Positions 25,195 to 33,896 of a stretch of 64,000 nt of DNA are shown piece after piece; the stretch's first letter is position 1, and each line of letters starts with the position of its first letter. A program made the translations under genes and the position numbers. The DNA is from Lewinellaceae bacterium (GTDB taxonomy: Bacteria > Bacteroidota > Bacteroidia > Chitinophagales > Saprospiraceae): the NCBI GenBank assembly GCA_024644235.1, contig JAHELJ010000017.1, positions 31,623 to 95,622 on the forward strand, given 5' to 3'. The notes below the pieces were generated by a model. The model searched no databases and was not told the DNA's origin. It worked only from the letters and a program-made list of their open reading frames with translations.

Positions 25195-26762
25195 AGAGAT
25201 TTGGCTTCGATCTGTTTCCGTAGTTCCCTTTTAAGTATTTTACCGGTCGCACTCATGGGGAGACTGGCCACAAACTCCACTTCTCGTGGATACTTGTATG
25301 CTGCAATCCTGTTTTTCGTCCACTCAATAATTTCTCCCTCTGTACAGACCGCATCCTGGTCAAGGACAACAAAGGCTTTCACCTCTTCACCAAGTTTTTC
25401 ATCAGGTACACCGATTACCGCTACCAGGGAAACATAGTTGTGTTGAATCATCACTTCTTCAACTTCTCTTGGATATACGTTCAAACCACCTCGTATGATC
25501 ATATCTTTGGTGCGATCTACGATATAGTAATAACCGTCTTCATCCTTCACTGCCACATCACCCGAGTGAAGCCAGCCCCCTCTGAGGACCACACTGTTTA
25601 CTCCAGGTTTTTTATAGTATCCCTTCATGACATTATGACCTCTGTATAGAAGTTCCCCCCTTTCTCCGACAGGCACTTCCACGTCGTGCTCGTCCACAAT
25701 CTTTACCTCCACCCCCCAAACCGGTGTACCAATAGAACCAGGCTTTCTTTCCTGATCAAGATGATTGAAAGTTACTACCGGCGATCCTTCAGACATTCCA
25801 TATCCTTCGAGAATAGGTACGTTGAATTTTGATTCAAAGTCTTTTAGAACCTGCACAGGAAGGGCAGCGCCACCACTGGCGCAGGTACGTAAGGTTTTTT
25901 GCACATCTTTTATCTTAAGATTTGATTTTTCAAAATCAAAGTGCAGCAAACCCCAGTACATTGTAGGTACGCCGGCGAAAATGGAAACTCCCTCTGAAAC
26001 GATAGAAGTCAAAACCGCCTCAGCCTCAAATCTCGGAATCAATACATTGGTCGTTCCGTGCATGACACCAGCATTCATCAAGCACGTTTGTCCGAAAATA
26101 TGAAAGAGCGGCAGTACAGTTAGCAGCACATCATCAGTTTGGAACTGAAAGAGGTGCCGGCACAAATCGGCATTCCAGGCCAAATTTGAGTGGGTTAGCT
26201 CGGCTCCTTTCGGTTTGCCAGTAGTGCCACTGGTATAAATAATCACGGCTGTATCTTCGGCCGAGGTCCTCACGGTTTCAAATTCACCCGGCGAGCCTGC
26301 AAGGATTGCTCCCAGAGTACTTCCTTCTGCAAAAGGTGACGAATCATCCATCTTGGCAGTAATGCAGATAAAATGTTCGCAGGTATTGACTAGGGTGAAT
26401 CCCTGGTAACCCTCTTCACCCATCGGTAGTGCTTCTGAGCCTTCAAAACAGATAAATACTTTGGCTTCCGAATCCTCAAGGTGGTATGCCACTTCATTGT
26501 GCTTCAGCAAAATGCTCAAGGGCACTACAGAAGCACCTGTTTTCAAGATCCCGAAATAGGAAATTGGGAAATAAGGCAGGTTTGGACAGCTCAGAGCCAC
26601 CTTGTCTCCTGGCTTCACACCAATTTTTACCAACGCATTAGCTAGCTTGTTGGCCAAGAGATTGATTTGGCTATAGGAATAAGACTGACCAGAAAATCGA
26701 AAAGCTGGTTTTTCTGCATATCGGTGGGCGCTGTCTTCAAGTATGACCGAAAGGTTGAGCAT
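25191..26762 (-). CDS. AMP-forming acyl-CoA synthetase / ligase
   Basis: A 523-residue adenylating enzyme that activates a carboxylic acid with ATP and joins it to CoA. Conserved sites are IIYTSGTTGKPKGAELTH (P-loop, about 176-193), YGMSEGSPV, HSGDVAVKDEDGYYYIVDRTKDMIIRGGLNVYPREVEEV, and the C-terminal catalytic Lys in PMSATGKILKREL. It is longer than benzoate-type ligases and fits medium- to long-chain fatty or aryl acids. It shares a unit with the SSS symporter. Confidence 0.9.
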   Translation of the reverse strand: MLNLSVILEDSAHRYAEKPAFRFSGQSYSYSQINLLANKLANALVKIGVKPGDKVALSCPNLPYFPISYFGILKTGASVVPLSILLKHNEVAYHLEDSEAKVFICFEGSEALPMGEEGYQGFTLVNTCEHFICITAKMDDSSPFAEGSTLGAILAGSPGEFETVRTSAEDTAVIIYTSGTTGKPKGAELTHSNLAWNADLCRHLFQFQTDDVLLTVLPLFHIFGQTCLMNAGVMHGTTNVLIPRFEAEAVLTSIVSEGVSIFAGVPTMYWGLLHFDFEKSNLKIKDVQKTLRTCASGGAALPVQVLKDFESKFNVPILEGYGMSEGSPVVTFNHLDQERKPGSIGTPVWGVEVKIVDEHDVEVPVGERGELLYRGHNVMKGYYKKPGVNSVVLRGGWLHSGDVAVKDEDGYYYIVDRTKDMIIRGGLNVYPREVEEVMIQHNYVSLVAVIGVPDEKLGEEVKAFVVLDQDAVCTEGEIIEWTKNRIAAYKYPREVEFVASLPMSATGKILKRELRKQIEAKSL

Positions 26763-26868
26763 GATTGATAGGTTTTATATTAAATTCAGAGAGAGGGGTA
26801 TCATTTGCTCTTAATTTATGAAAATTGAGGTGCTTTTGAATCATCGACCTCACCTGATTCTGCTAATT

Positions 26869-27624
26869 ATGAAAAATCCCCAGCCAACTGATCTGATCCA
26901 TTGGAAATATTCTACTATCCGTGGCTATGACGTGGATCCTTCCAAGACCATCAGCATTCCAGGATTAATCCGCCTGATGCACGAAGCAGCTGTGCAGCAA
27001 GTTCTAAAATTGAAACTCTCAGCACTTGAACTTGAACCACGTGGCCTAGGCTGGGTGCTATACAGACAAAATCTTAAGGTGTTTAGACGGCCTCCAATTG
27101 GTGCCTCTGTCAAGGTCAAGACATATCCTAGCGGAAAGGAAAAGGCATTCACTTTTCGCGACTACCAAGTGTATGATCAAAGTGATAGATTAATTGCTCA
27201 GGCAAGTTCGTGCTGGCTACTTATGGATGTCGAAGCACGCAAAATTGCACCCTATCCTGAAGACATCGAAATGGTGTTGGCACCTTCTAATAGACTGGAG
27301 CATCTGCCTCGTCCAAAATCCATAAAAAACGAAATCACATCTGTTGACAACGAGCTGACCCAAAAGGTATACTTCCATCACCTCGATTTCAACCGTCACC
27401 TTAACAACACCTTTTTCTTCACCTGGATGTTGGATGCGTTGGACCATTCATTTTTGTACAGTCATGATCTGAAAGAATGGTTAGTACAGATTAAAGGTGA
27501 ATGTTTCCTGGGCGATCAAATCCAATGTCGTGTAATCAGCGAAGAGTCAGGGGTTTGGCTCCATGCCTTTCTCCGCGAAGGTCAAGTTGTGGCACAAGGT
27601 AGATCGCTCTGGGAGCCACGTTAA
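26869..27624 (+). CDS. Acyl-ACP thioesterase family (hotdog fold)
   Basis: A 251-residue double-hotdog thioesterase of the FatA/FatB-like type. An N-terminal YSTIRGYDVDPSKTISIPGLIRLMHEAA helix segment is followed by a second hotdog with VYFHHLDFNRHLNNTFFFTWMLDAL, holding the Asn-His type active site. It releases fatty acids from acyl carrier protein. Start is uncertain: ATG 26869 fits the family N-terminus, while ATG 26818 adds 17 residues. It is divergent from the acyl-CoA ligase. Confidence 0.82.
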   Translation: MKNPQPTDLIHWKYSTIRGYDVDPSKTISIPGLIRLMHEAAVQQVLKLKLSALELEPRGLGWVLYRQNLKVFRRPPIGASVKVKTYPSGKEKAFTFRDYQVYDQSDRLIAQASSCWLLMDVEARKIAPYPEDIEMVLAPSNRLEHLPRPKSIKNEITSVDNELTQKVYFHHLDFNRHLNNTFFFTWMLDALDHSFLYSHDLKEWLVQIKGECFLGDQIQCRVISEESGVWLHAFLREGQVVAQGRSLWEPR

Positions 27625-27700
27625 TCTTGCATCTTTACTCCTCTATATCAAGGGTGGAAGCAGTATTTTTGCCGGCGAAATAACCGGTCAACTAATCGCT

Positions 27701-28792
27701 ATGGAAAATGGCTCTAATCTGGATACGCCTTATGCCCTCATTGACGGGGCAGCCAGTGAATCAGCTAATGTGTTTGAGGAACTTCAGAAGCAGTATTCGA
27801 TACTCGCGGATAAAAGTCTAACTATCGAGCAAAGACTAAATGCTTTCGAGCTGATCATCGACTCGGAAATTGGTGATACCTCCTTGATCCGTGCCAAGAG
27901 TCTCGAGCGTGAACTCTCCATTAGGCAGCTCTTTTTAAAGTTTGAAGGCGGTAACCCTACCGGTACGCAAAAAGACCGTATCGCTTTCGCCCAATGTCAG
28001 GATGCACTGCGCAGGGGGTTTGATGCTCTTACATTAGCAACCTGTGGCAACTATGGTGTAGCTTGTGCCCTGGCAGCCAAATATGCTGGTCTCAAGTGTG
28101 TAATTTTTATTCCGGATAGCTATCAGACAAAACGTATCGATGAAATGCAAGAGCTGGGCGCTGAGATTCGACGGGAGCCGGGCGATTACGAAGACTCAGT
28201 TGCAGCATCTCAGCTATTTGCTGAGACTTCAGACAGCTATGATGCTAATCCCGGAGGGAAGAACACCTCCTTGCAGCTCAGGGCATATGGGGAGATAGCC
28301 AAGGAGATTTACGATGAACTTAGAGATGCCCCTAGGATTGTCGCTGCACCAGTTTCCAATGGCACTATGCTGGCTGGCATCTATAAAGGGTTTCTCAGTC
28401 TTTACCGAAGGGGTAAGACATCAAGAATGCCGCTGATTGTGGCAGGTAGTGCATTTGGGAAAAATCCTATTATCCTTGCATACCTTCAGCAAAAGCAAAC
28501 CTGTGAAGATCTTGATAGGGAGCAGATAAAGGAAACAAGTATAAATGAACCTCTGGTCAATTGGCATTCTTTTGATGGCGACCTTGCTCTGGAAGGCATT
28601 TATGGTTCTCACGGTTGGGCAGCCAATGTTTCGGATCAACGGATGGTATCCTTATCCAGATTGATCCGGGAAAAAGAAGGACTGATGGTGTTACCAGCTT
28701 CCACAGCAGGTTTGGCAGCTCTTTTACAGGCACCTAACCCCGGGATGATTCAAAATGATCGTTTTGTCGTCATCTTAACATCAAGAAAATAA
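27701..28792 (+). CDS. Threonine-synthase-like PLP enzyme (fold type II)
   Basis: A 363-residue PLP lyase or synthase. The cofactor lysine is Lys91 in NPTGTQKDR, and the phosphate-binding loop is TCGNYG (114-119). The later SNGTMLAGIYKG and LPASTAGLAALL segments match the threonine synthase and diaminopropionate/threonine lyase group. ATG 27701 was chosen; the open frame runs further upstream into the thioesterase. It is 7 bases before a DUF1611 gene, so it may act on a D- or hydroxy-amino acid rather than make threonine. Confidence 0.8.
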   Translation: MENGSNLDTPYALIDGAASESANVFEELQKQYSILADKSLTIEQRLNAFELIIDSEIGDTSLIRAKSLERELSIRQLFLKFEGGNPTGTQKDRIAFAQCQDALRRGFDALTLATCGNYGVACALAAKYAGLKCVIFIPDSYQTKRIDEMQELGAEIRREPGDYEDSVAASQLFAETSDSYDANPGGKNTSLQLRAYGEIAKEIYDELRDAPRIVAAPVSNGTMLAGIYKGFLSLYRRGKTSRMPLIVAGSAFGKNPIILAYLQQKQTCEDLDREQIKETSINEPLVNWHSFDGDLALEGIYGSHGWAANVSDQRMVSLSRLIREKEGLMVLPASTAGLAALLQAPNPGMIQNDRFVVILTSRK

Positions 28793-28799
28793 ATGGAAC

Positions 28800-29891
28800 A
28801 TGACAAGAACTCTTGACGGCCAGGCCCTGGTATATTGTGACGGAGCTTTCAACACTCCAAATGGTAAAACAGCACATGGTCTTGTAAGATTTACCGAGCG
28901 ATACGAGGTGAAGGGGATCATAGACCATACCTATTCAGGCAAGGATGCCGGTCAAGTGCTGGATGGAACCCCAAATGGCATCATGGTGTATGCCACAATC
29001 GACCAGGCATTGGAAACTGCTCAAGATCTGGGATGGATATTAGAATATTTTGTCATCGGTCTGGCACCTGATGGTGGCAAATTACCACCAAAAGCAAGGG
29101 AAGTTGTGAATAAGGCTTTAACAAAAGGGCTGAACATCGACTCTGGATTACACGACTTCCTGAGTGATGATGAAGAGATTTCATTATTGGCAAAAGCGCA
29201 AGGTCGGCAAATCAGAGATATACGCAAAACGCCACCCCGTTCGTCCCTGCACTTTTTTTCTGGTGAAATTGAAAAGGTGGATTCTTTAGTTATAGCTGTG
29301 CTGGGCACGGATTCGGCTGTTGGAAAACGAACCACCGCCTGGCTGTTGGTTCATGGGTTGCGAAAGGCCGGAATTTCAGCTGAACTGGTCGGCACTGGTC
29401 AGACGGCATGGATGCAAGGAGCCAGGTACAGCTTTGTGCTGGACAGTCTGATCAACGACTTCGTTGCTGGCGAAATAGAACACGGTGTTGTATCTGCATG
29501 GAAAGATGGAGCAGAGGTAATTGTGATCGAGGGTCAGGGTAGTCTGATGAATCCGGCATATCCCGGAGGTTTTGAGATCCTGGCTGCTGGCAGACCGGAT
29601 TGTATTGTTCTTCAACATGCACCAGCCAGGAAGGAATACGACGGTTTCCCGGGATATCCCCTTCATCCCATCGATCGCCAAATCGAAGCATTGGATATCA
29701 TAGGTGGCAAACCGGTAGTGGCCATCACCATTAACCACGAAAACCTAACAGAAGCAGGAGTTAAGGAGGCGGCCATAGACCTGACCAGCCGCACCCGTTT
29801 GCCTGCTTTCGATGTCTTGCTCAACGGCTCGAAACCCTTGGTTGATCTTATCATCGAATTTCGCAAAAACCACCCAAAACCAGCCCTGTGA
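28800..29891 (+). CDS. dgcN: DUF1611 P-loop protein, DgcN-like (D-glutamate N-acetyltransferase family)
   Basis: A 363-residue protein with a Rossmann-like N-terminal half (residues 1-150) and a P-loop domain: Walker A GTDSAVGKRT near 166-175, then GTGQTAWMQGARY and VIVIEGQGSLMNPAYPGG. This is the DUF1611 arrangement. In marine proteobacteria and halophilic archaea, DgcN acetylates D-glutamate and works with DgcA, an enolase-superfamily racemase. Here the next gene is such an enolase-superfamily protein and overlaps by 4 bases, so I assign the DgcN role by homology plus context. The symbol is tentative. Confidence 0.72.
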   Translation: MTRTLDGQALVYCDGAFNTPNGKTAHGLVRFTERYEVKGIIDHTYSGKDAGQVLDGTPNGIMVYATIDQALETAQDLGWILEYFVIGLAPDGGKLPPKAREVVNKALTKGLNIDSGLHDFLSDDEEISLLAKAQGRQIRDIRKTPPRSSLHFFSGEIEKVDSLVIAVLGTDSAVGKRTTAWLLVHGLRKAGISAELVGTGQTAWMQGARYSFVLDSLINDFVAGEIEHGVVSAWKDGAEVIVIEGQGSLMNPAYPGGFEILAAGRPDCIVLQHAPARKEYDGFPGYPLHPIDRQIEALDIIGGKPVVAITINHENLTEAGVKEAAIDLTSRTRLPAFDVLLNGSKPLVDLIIEFRKNHPKPAL

Positions 29892-30952
29892 AAATAAAGG
29901 GTAGCGAAACCTGGATAAGTTCTTTAAAGCTCGCTGAGCCATATGATGTTGCGTATGGCAGCATTCATAGAGCTGACAATGTGTTTTTGAGGATCGACAG
30001 TGACAACGGATTCTTCGGCTATGGTTGTGCTGCTCCAGATCAGGAGGTCACTGGAGAAGATGCCAAGACTCTCCTTGCCATATACCAGACTGAATTAGAA
30101 TCCTTGCTGCTTCAACAAGACCCAATTCGGATTAACTATATAATGACGAATCTTCGCAAGAGATTTCCATTACAACCTTCTTTGTTGGCCATGGTGGACA
30201 TGGCCTTATACGATCTAATTGCGAAATCGGTCAATCTGCCTCTCTACCGTTTCTTAGGTGGGTATCGCTCCTCCATCGCAACCAGTATTACTATCGGCAT
30301 CCTTGGAGTCGAAGCCACTGTTGCCAGAGCTAAGGAATGGCAAAAAAAGGGCTATAAAATTCTGAAGATCAAAGGTGGGCTAAATGTTGATCTCGATATT
30401 GAAAGAGTTGCGAAAGTAAGGGAGGCTTGCGGGAAGGCCATGCAGATTCGATTCGATGCTAACCAAGGATATCACGTGGAGGACGCAGTCAAATTTGTGA
30501 GGGAAACAGCCAACCAGCAAGTAGAGCTGTTGGAACAGCCGACTCCAAAGGAAGAATTGGAACTCCTCGGTCAGGTCCAGCAACGAACTTCCATCCCCAT
30601 CATGGCCGATGAAAGTCTTTTAAACCTGGTCGATGTATTTCACATCGCCAAGAACAAATTGGCTGACATGGTAAACATCAAATTGATGAAGGTGGGAGGC
30701 ATCAACGAAGCGATTAACATCAATGCCGTAGCAAAAGCTGCCGGCATGGAGATCATGGTTGGATGTATGGATGAAAGTGCTCTCGGTATAGCCGCTGGCC
30801 TTCACTTTGCTCTTGCCCGGCCACACATTAATTATACGGATCTTGATGGACACCTTGACCTCATCGATGATCCGGCAAAAAATCTGTTTGAATTGAAAGA
30901 GGGAATCCTTTATCCTAATGACCAGCCGGGACTGGGATTAATCGGACTTTAA
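29888..30952 (+). CDS. dgcA: Enolase-superfamily dipeptide epimerase / N-acetyl-D-glutamate racemase (DgcA-like)
   Basis: A 354-residue protein of the muconate-lactonizing/AEE subgroup. Catalytic lysines are Lys160 and Lys162 (KILKIKGG) and Lys265 to Lys268 (IKLMKVGG); metal ligands are Asp190 (FDANQGY), Glu216 (EQPT) and Asp241 (MADES). That arrangement fits 1,1-proton transfer at the alpha-carbon. It starts at GTG 29888, overlapping the stop of the DUF1611 gene (GTGA). Pairing with dgcN suggests N-acetyl-D-glutamate racemisation; L-Ala-D/L-Glu epimerase is the main alternative. Confidence 0.75.
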   Translation: MKIKGSETWISSLKLAEPYDVAYGSIHRADNVFLRIDSDNGFFGYGCAAPDQEVTGEDAKTLLAIYQTELESLLLQQDPIRINYIMTNLRKRFPLQPSLLAMVDMALYDLIAKSVNLPLYRFLGGYRSSIATSITIGILGVEATVARAKEWQKKGYKILKIKGGLNVDLDIERVAKVREACGKAMQIRFDANQGYHVEDAVKFVRETANQQVELLEQPTPKEELELLGQVQQRTSIPIMADESLLNLVDVFHIAKNKLADMVNIKLMKVGGINEAININAVAKAAGMEIMVGCMDESALGIAAGLHFALARPHINYTDLDGHLDLIDDPAKNLFELKEGILYPNDQPGLGLIGL

Positions 30953-30995
30953 ATTCAGCCCACACAGCCGTATATTTCATCCAAGCTTTTTGCCC

Positions 30996-32630
30996 ATGTA
31001 TAATTACAAATCTGATGTCATCATTGTCGGAGGAGGTCTGGCTGGTATCATTGCTGCTATAGAATTACTCGATCAAGGAAAGAAACTTCTGATCATCGAT
31101 CGCGACACTGAAGCCAATTTCGGTGGGTTAGCAAAATGGGCTTTTGGCGGAATGTTTTTTGTGGATACTAAACATCAGCGCAAGGCTAAAATTCAGGACT
31201 CCATTGAACTGGCCACGCGCGATTGGTTTGCCTTTGCTGAATTTGATGAAAAAGAAGATTGGGGCCCGCAATGGGCCAAGCACTATATTCAACTTTGCAC
31301 TCCTCATGGATACCGGTGGCTACGGGAAAAAGGAGTCAACTTCTTTCCAGTATTGAACTGGCCCGAGCGCGGCATGTTTGAGCCAGGCAACTCTTTGCCT
31401 CGATTCCATATGGTGTGGGGTACAGGTTGGGAACTGACCTATGTGATGATCCGACAGCTTCAGCAGCATAAAAACCACCATTTGGTTCAATATAAATTCG
31501 ATCACAGAGTGACTGATATTGACCAGAAGGCTGGCGTTATCAGCGGGGTTAGAGGGCAAGTCGAAAAAACCGGCGAAGAGTTTTCAGCTTTGGCAGATAT
31601 TGTCATCATCGCCACCGGAGGCATCAATGGAAGCATCGAACGTGTCAAAGCAAACTGGTATAAACCCCTGGGCGACCCACCCAAAACCATCCTAAATGGG
31701 GCCCACGAATATGCGATAGGTGACCTTCATGATGCCACCAGTGCCATCAATGGAAATGTAGTGAATTTGGACAAGCAGTGGAATTACGTTGGGGGTATCC
31801 GGCACTACAAACCTCGCAAACCAGATCATGGACTAAGTATAGTGCCTGGCAAGTCACAGCTCTGGCTTAATTACCAAGGGCGTCGATTTGGCCCGGTGCC
31901 TCTCATGAGCCCTTACGATACCCGCTATTTACTAGAGCAGATCTGCAAACAACCAGTGAAATACACCTGGCAGCTATTGAATCACAAAATCGCTTGTAAG
32001 GAATTTGCCATTTCAGGATCAGAACATAATCCCGCTATGCGCGATAAGAAATTCTTGAAATTTGTGTGGACCACTCTGGTCAAAGGACAAAAAGACCTGG
32101 TCAATCTTATCGCCCGGGAATGCGAAGACTTCATCACAGCACAATCACTGGAAGAATTGGTTGAGAAAATGAATGATCTCACCGGTGAAAACCATGTCAA
32201 AATCGAATACATACGCGAAGCTGCCCAGCAGTACGACACTCAAATAAACCGTGGACAAAAATTTCACAATGACGAACAGCTTCGACGGATCGCTTATATC
32301 CGTCAGTATCGCGGAGATCGTGCCCGCACCTGTAAATTCCAAGCAATTCTGGATCCATCAGCCAGGCCTTTGATAGCCATCCGATCCTTTATTCTAAGCC
32401 GGAAGAGTCTGGGAGGCATCCAAACAGATCTTCAATGTAAAGTGCTGACCACACCGGCATCTGATGGGAGTCAGAAGCCCATAGAGGGACTTTATGCCAT
32501 TGGAGAAGCGGCAGGATTTGGAGGTGGAGGAATTCACGGCATTCGATCCTTGGAGGGTACTTTTCTGGGTGGGTGCGTTATCACTGCCCGGGTATGTGCC
32601 GCATCGATCGGAGGTACCAGACTAAGTTAA
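30996..32630 (+). CDS. FAD-binding dehydrogenase (fumarate reductase/KSTD-like flavoprotein)
   Basis: A 544-residue FAD oxidoreductase. The dinucleotide-binding motif is VIIVGGGLAGIIAAIELL (near residues 8-25), with GGLAKWAFGGMFFVDTKHQ next and the C-terminal YAIGEAAGFGGGGIHGIRSLEGTFLGGCV FAD signature. The sequence matches the group annotated as putative FAD-binding dehydrogenase in actinobacteria and others, whose substrate is unknown. ATG 30996 follows TTG 30990; the latter is less likely. It is followed 3 bases later by a monooxygenase-like flavoprotein. Confidence 0.86.
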   Translation: MYNYKSDVIIVGGGLAGIIAAIELLDQGKKLLIIDRDTEANFGGLAKWAFGGMFFVDTKHQRKAKIQDSIELATRDWFAFAEFDEKEDWGPQWAKHYIQLCTPHGYRWLREKGVNFFPVLNWPERGMFEPGNSLPRFHMVWGTGWELTYVMIRQLQQHKNHHLVQYKFDHRVTDIDQKAGVISGVRGQVEKTGEEFSALADIVIIATGGINGSIERVKANWYKPLGDPPKTILNGAHEYAIGDLHDATSAINGNVVNLDKQWNYVGGIRHYKPRKPDHGLSIVPGKSQLWLNYQGRRFGPVPLMSPYDTRYLLEQICKQPVKYTWQLLNHKIACKEFAISGSEHNPAMRDKKFLKFVWTTLVKGQKDLVNLIARECEDFITAQSLEELVEKMNDLTGENHVKIEYIREAAQQYDTQINRGQKFHNDEQLRRIAYIRQYRGDRARTCKFQAILDPSARPLIAIRSFILSRKSLGGIQTDLQCKVLTTPASDGSQKPIEGLYAIGEAAGFGGGGIHGIRSLEGTFLGGCVITARVCAASIGGTRLS

Positions 32631-32633
32631 CCC

Positions 32634-33770
32634 ATGAATCATCAACCAACTGAATGTGAAATATTGATTGTCGGTGCTGGACCCGCGGGCCTGGCCGTAG
32701 CCGGTCGACTAAGTTATCGCAAGGTGCCTTTTGTGATGCTTGAGAAAAGCGACAAAGTGGGTTTTATGTGGCATTGCCATTACGATCGACTCTGCTTGCA
32801 CACAGTGAAGCAACTATCCCATTTGCCGCACCTTGACTTTCCACCTGATTACCCGACCTATGTGAGCCGGGAGCAATTAGTGGATTATTTTGATGCTTAC
32901 GCAAAACATTTTGGCATCACTCCACGATTCGGAGTGGAGATGAAATCAGTGACTCGTTCAGCTGATAAGTGGCAGGTGATCACAATGGGTGATAAGATCT
33001 ATAGAGCGCGGCACGTGGTTATTGCTACAGGCGTGAATCGGGTTCCCAATGCACCTCATTGGCCTGGCCAGGAGGAATTCAAAGGCACTATTATTCACAG
33101 CAGGGAATACAAGAATCCAGATCCATATAACGGACAGAAGGTATTGGTTGTTGGGATGGGAAATACCGGGGCGGAGATTGCATTAGATATGGCAGAACAC
33201 GATATCGAAGTTTATGTCTCGGTGAGAGGTCCGGTGAATATCGTGCCCAGAGATATCAACGGAAGACCCACCCAACTCACCGCCCGGATATTAGCAAAAC
33301 TTCCTTTTGGACTGGGTGACTGGTTGGGTACAGCCATTCGCAAGTTTGTCATCGGTGATCTGCAGAAATATGGCCTTGAATCAAGTGCGGTACCTCCTGC
33401 GGTTCAATTAAGAGAAACGGGTAAAACACCGGTGATAGATCTGGGAACGGTTGCATTGATAAAAAAGGGAAAGATCAAGGTGATTGGGGCTATACAAAGC
33501 TTTTATGATGATGGTGTCATCCTTACCAATGGCACCAGAATGCCATTTGATGAAGTAGTCCTCGCCACTGGTTATACTCCGGATATCGAACAATTTTTTG
33601 AAGACCCTGAAGACCTCCTTGATCAGCATGGAGCTCCCAAAGCCCCGATTGGGGTTGGTCGATTCAAAGGCCTTTATTTCATCGGATTTGACAATTACAA
33701 ACTAGGCGGTATTCTGGGTACGATTTTTAAAGATTCAGAAAAAGTTGTCGATACCATTCTGGCATCATAG
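32634..33770 (+). CDS. Flavin-containing monooxygenase-like FAD/NADPH oxidoreductase
   Basis: A 378-residue flavoprotein. FAD motif ILIVGAGPAGLAVAGRL (near 9-25), the FMO fingerprint FKGTIIHSREY, the NADP-binding VLVVGMGNTGAEIALDMA and the VVLATGYTPD hinge are all in order. It resembles plant YUCCA-type and bacterial Baeyer-Villiger/FMO enzymes. Ends after the last helix as expected. Substrate is unknown; it belongs to the same operon as the D-glutamate pair and the FAD dehydrogenase. Confidence 0.87.
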   Translation: MNHQPTECEILIVGAGPAGLAVAGRLSYRKVPFVMLEKSDKVGFMWHCHYDRLCLHTVKQLSHLPHLDFPPDYPTYVSREQLVDYFDAYAKHFGITPRFGVEMKSVTRSADKWQVITMGDKIYRARHVVIATGVNRVPNAPHWPGQEEFKGTIIHSREYKNPDPYNGQKVLVVGMGNTGAEIALDMAEHDIEVYVSVRGPVNIVPRDINGRPTQLTARILAKLPFGLGDWLGTAIRKFVIGDLQKYGLESSAVPPAVQLRETGKTPVIDLGTVALIKKGKIKVIGAIQSFYDDGVILTNGTRMPFDEVVLATGYTPDIEQFFEDPEDLLDQHGAPKAPIGVGRFKGLYFIGFDNYKLGGILGTIFKDSEKVVDTILAS

Positions 33771-33896
33771 GAGCACCTAACCAGGTCCAATAGTATCCTT
33801 GCTCTCCTTTCAAACAACTCTTAAATCCCCTAAAAGTGGACTCCAAACAAAAAGAGAGTATCAGGTATTAAATCGCAACAAAGGTCTAATCCAAAT

